Positions 6,149 to 7,183 of a stretch of 7,183 nt of DNA are shown piece after piece (within the stretch, counting starts at the first letter, position 1; every line of letters starts with the position of its first letter). The notes under the pieces are model-generated. The model saw nothing but the letters and a program-made list of their open reading frames with translations, ran no database searches and was not told the origin of the DNA. The translations under genes were made by a program, and so were the position numbers. The DNA is from WJKK01 sp964638225 (GTDB taxonomy: Bacteria > Patescibacteriota > WWE3 > UBA101185 > UBA10185): contig CAZWYL010000019.1 of the NCBI GenBank assembly GCA_964638225.1, forward strand, positions 1 to 7,183, read 5' to 3'.

Positions 6149-6337
6149 ATGACAAACAAGAACAAGCAAAGAGTAACCGCATTTATTAACCCTTCTATCG
6201 CCACACAGGCTAAAGCACAAGCAGTAGTTGAGGGAATAACCCGCTCCGCTCTAATTGAAAAGGCTTTAATTAGCTATTTGCCAAAAGAAACTGTAATTAA
6301 AAAAGTTAACATCAGAGAGCCTGTTGACCGGCAATAA
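6149..6337 (+). CDS. Ribbon-helix-helix (CopG/Arc-like) DNA-binding protein
   Basis: The 62-residue protein fits the ribbon-helix-helix fold: a basic N-terminus, a short strand (RVTAFINP, about 8-15), helix A (SIATQAKAQAVVEG, 16-29), the turn IT, and helix B (RSALIEKALISYLP, 32-45), ending in a short polar tail. Such proteins dimerise and contact DNA with the paired strands. They are often autorepressors or antitoxins. An in-frame ATG at 6083 would add 22 residues, but that segment covers the promoter and does not look like part of the fold, so ATG 6149 is chosen. No toxin-like frame follows; the next gene, 64 bases on, is a membrane protein. I therefore call it an orphan transcription regulator or relic antitoxin. 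Its own promoter carries repeats that could be operators. Confidence 0.8.
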   Translation: MTNKNKQRVTAFINPSIATQAKAQAVVEGITRSALIEKALISYLPKETVIKKVNIREPVDRQ

Positions 6338-6389
6338 CCTTTCTTACTTCCATACTATTCGTGTCGTGTAGAAATTTTGAATTGAAAGC

Positions 6390-6396
6390 AGGTGAT
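6390..6396 (+). promoter_or_regulatory. Shine-Dalgarno site of the YggT-family gene
   Basis: AGGTGAT lies just upstream of the ATG at 6402, with seven bases between AGGTG and the start codon. The leader AGGTGATTAAAAATG is almost identical to that of the next gene. A TTGACC at 6324-6329, in the end of the preceding gene, has no well-spaced -10, so I cannot place a promoter. Confidence 0.7.
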
Positions 6397-6401
6397 TAAA
6401 A

Positions 6402-6833
6402 ATGGCTGATAAAATAAAGGAAACAGTGACTACAACGGATGATGAGAGTGATACTGTACTAAATAACCCAACAGGGAAAGAGAGTGACCCGGTGATGGCA
6501 ACACAAGTAAAGACAGCTGCCACGGGCTCACAAACTATCGAATATTTAACCTATTTTGTCTTCGGGTTACTTGAAGTATTACTAGCATTTCGCCTGATAT
6601 TTAAGTTAGCAGGGGCTAACACTACTAGTGCTTTTGTTAACTTCATATACGGATTAACGGGGCTCTTCATATTGCCTTTTGAAGGTATATTCAGTAGAAG
6701 AGTTTCACAAGGAGTGGGAACAACCTCAATTCTAGAGCCTGCAACATTGGTGGCATTAGTTGTATACCCCCTACTATCTTGGGGAATCGTTAAGTTCGTT
6801 CATATAGTCTCAGGAGAGAAACAGAAAAGTTAG
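6402..6833 (+). CDS. YggT-family integral membrane protein with polar N-terminal extension
   Basis: The 143-residue protein has a polar, Thr/Asp-rich cytoplasm-like head (1-43) followed by a YggT-type membrane domain. The first membrane helix is about 46-70 (IEYLTYFVFGLLEVLLAFRLIFKL), with the FRLIFKL segment often seen in this family. The middle segment SAFVNFIYGLTGLFILPFEGIF (76-97) is amphipathic, and a second helix spans about 111-134 (LEPATLVALVVYPLLSWGIVKFVH). The C-terminus is basic. YggT proteins occur widely in bacteria and plastids. They have been linked to osmotic tolerance, cell division and thylakoid organisation, but no biochemical activity is settled. Long polar N-terminal extensions are frequent in the uncultured-lineage versions, which supports the organism guess. 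It lies 51 bases before a GlsB/YeaQ-type gene with a matching leader, so joint expression is likely. Confidence 0.85.
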   Translation: MADKIKETVTTTDDESDTVLNNPTGKESDPVMATQVKTAATGSQTIEYLTYFVFGLLEVLLAFRLIFKLAGANTTSAFVNFIYGLTGLFILPFEGIFSRRVSQGVGTTSILEPATLVALVVYPLLSWGIVKFVHIVSGEKQKS

Positions 6834-6869
6834 TTATGATCGCTTAGTTGTATTTATTTTCGATTTTGG

Positions 6870-6878
6870 AGGAGGTGA
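6870..6878 (+). promoter_or_regulatory. Strong Shine-Dalgarno site of the GlsB/YeaQ gene
   Basis: AGGAGGTGA is a full-length match to the anti-Shine-Dalgarno tail of 16S rRNA, with nine bases between its AGGAGG core and the ATG at 6885. It is the strongest ribosome site in the window and suggests high translation. Confidence 0.8.
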
Positions 6879-6884
6879 CTAAAA

Positions 6885-7124
6885 ATGAGTATTATTTTAT
6901 GGATTGTCTTTGGTTTGATTGCCGGAGGTATTGCTAATTTTATTTCCCCAAGTCCGTTCGGAGGATTAGTTGGATCAATTGTTCTTGGAATTGTTGGAGC
7001 GGTTGTTGGTGGATTCTTAGGACAAATGTTCTTTGGTGTGGATGTGACCGGATTTAACTTAACTTCTATTGTGGTTGCAGTGATAGGAGCGCTGATTGTG
7101 CTATTTGTAGCTAGATTATTTTAG
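6885..7124 (+). CDS. GlsB/YeaQ/YmgE-family small membrane protein
   Basis: This 79-residue, almost wholly hydrophobic protein has three glycine-rich membrane helices: about 3-20 (IILWIVFGLIAGGIANFI), 25-50 (FGGLVGSIVLGIVGAVVGGFLGQMFF) and 58-78 (NLTSIVVAVIGALIVLFVARL). The start MSIILWIVFGLIAGGIA and the GGLVGSIVLGIVGAVVGG stretch are characteristic of the family once called transglycosylase-associated. Family members are induced by general stress or in stationary phase in several bacteria, but no catalytic activity is established. Length is normal. It follows the YggT-family gene on the same strand with no terminator between them. A hairpin follows within six bases of its stop codon. Confidence 0.9.
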   Translation: MSIILWIVFGLIAGGIANFISPSPFGGLVGSIVLGIVGAVVGGFLGQMFFGVDVTGFNLTSIVVAVIGALIVLFVARLF

Positions 7125-7129
7125 AGGAG

Positions 7130-7163
7130 TACTTCATCCCTACAGCAGTAGGGATGAGAAGTA
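7130..7163 (+). other. Stable hairpin after the GlsB/YeaQ gene
   Basis: CATCCCTAC (7135-7143) pairs perfectly with GTAGGGATG (7148-7156) around the loop AGCA. The stem extends through TACTT (7130-7134) and AAGTA (7159-7163) past a two-base bulge. There is no T tract after it on either strand, so it is not a normal intrinsic terminator. It may protect the 3' end of the mRNA, or be a terminator of a non-canonical type. Confidence 0.55.
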
Positions 7164-7183
7164 GGTCCAACATTCTACTGGTT

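Noticed and set aside
1..7183. Mobile elements, CRISPR arrays, tRNA or rRNA genes
   Set aside because: I saw no transposase or integrase, no long terminal repeats, no regular spaced repeats and no tRNA-like or rRNA-like segments.

Overview
The window looks like a chromosomal segment of an AT-rich, probably fermentative bacterium. I lean towards a Patescibacteria/CPR lineage, perhaps a Microgenomates-like group. The reasons are the very compact genes, the lack of Shine-Dalgarno sequences at several first genes, an energy module built on a 2-oxoacid:ferredoxin oxidoreductase plus an ADP-forming acyl-CoA synthetase, and a YggT-family protein with a long polar N-terminal extension next to a GlsB/YeaQ-type membrane protein. 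This placement is inference. No rRNA, tRNA or marker gene is present to settle it. The standard genetic code fits: TGA and TAA act as stops in sensible places.

Region 1 (1-4634, minus strand) is a tightly packed operon. Transcription order is a 953-residue protein, then a 2-oxoacid oxidoreductase gamma-alpha fusion subunit (ATGA overlap), then the first codons of the probable beta subunit (8-base overlap), which runs off the left edge. The 953-residue protein is unusual. Its first ~715 residues are a complete ADP-forming acyl-CoA synthetase, and its last ~230 residues are a ferredoxin-NADP reductase-like FAD/NAD(P) module. Together the operon could turn a 2-oxoacid into CO2, a carboxylic acid, ATP and NAD(P)H. 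One protein would then contain both the ATP-yielding step and the electron-recycling step. This is the most interesting thing in the window.

Region 2 (4635-4814) is a divergent intergenic region with a good promoter for the operon, a weaker one for the rightward gene, and a cluster of short repeats (ATTAGNNC). Region 3 (4815-5555, plus strand) is a classical NAD-type short-chain dehydrogenase with an intact active site and unknown substrate.

Region 4 (5556-6401) holds an A-rich convergent gap with no convincing terminator, a small zinc-ribbon membrane protein on the minus strand, a second divergent promoter region, and a 62-residue ribbon-helix-helix protein with no visible toxin partner. 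Region 5 (6402-7183, plus strand) encodes two small membrane proteins with strong, nearly identical ribosome-binding leaders. It ends in a stable hairpin without a T tract.

A regulatory pattern runs through the window. The operon head, the zinc-ribbon gene and the ribbon-helix-helix gene each have a recognisable -35/-10 promoter whose predicted transcription start falls at or within about one base of the ATG, so the mRNAs should be leaderless. The dehydrogenase shows the same spacing with a weaker promoter. The beta subunit and the two membrane protein genes use good Shine-Dalgarno sites instead.
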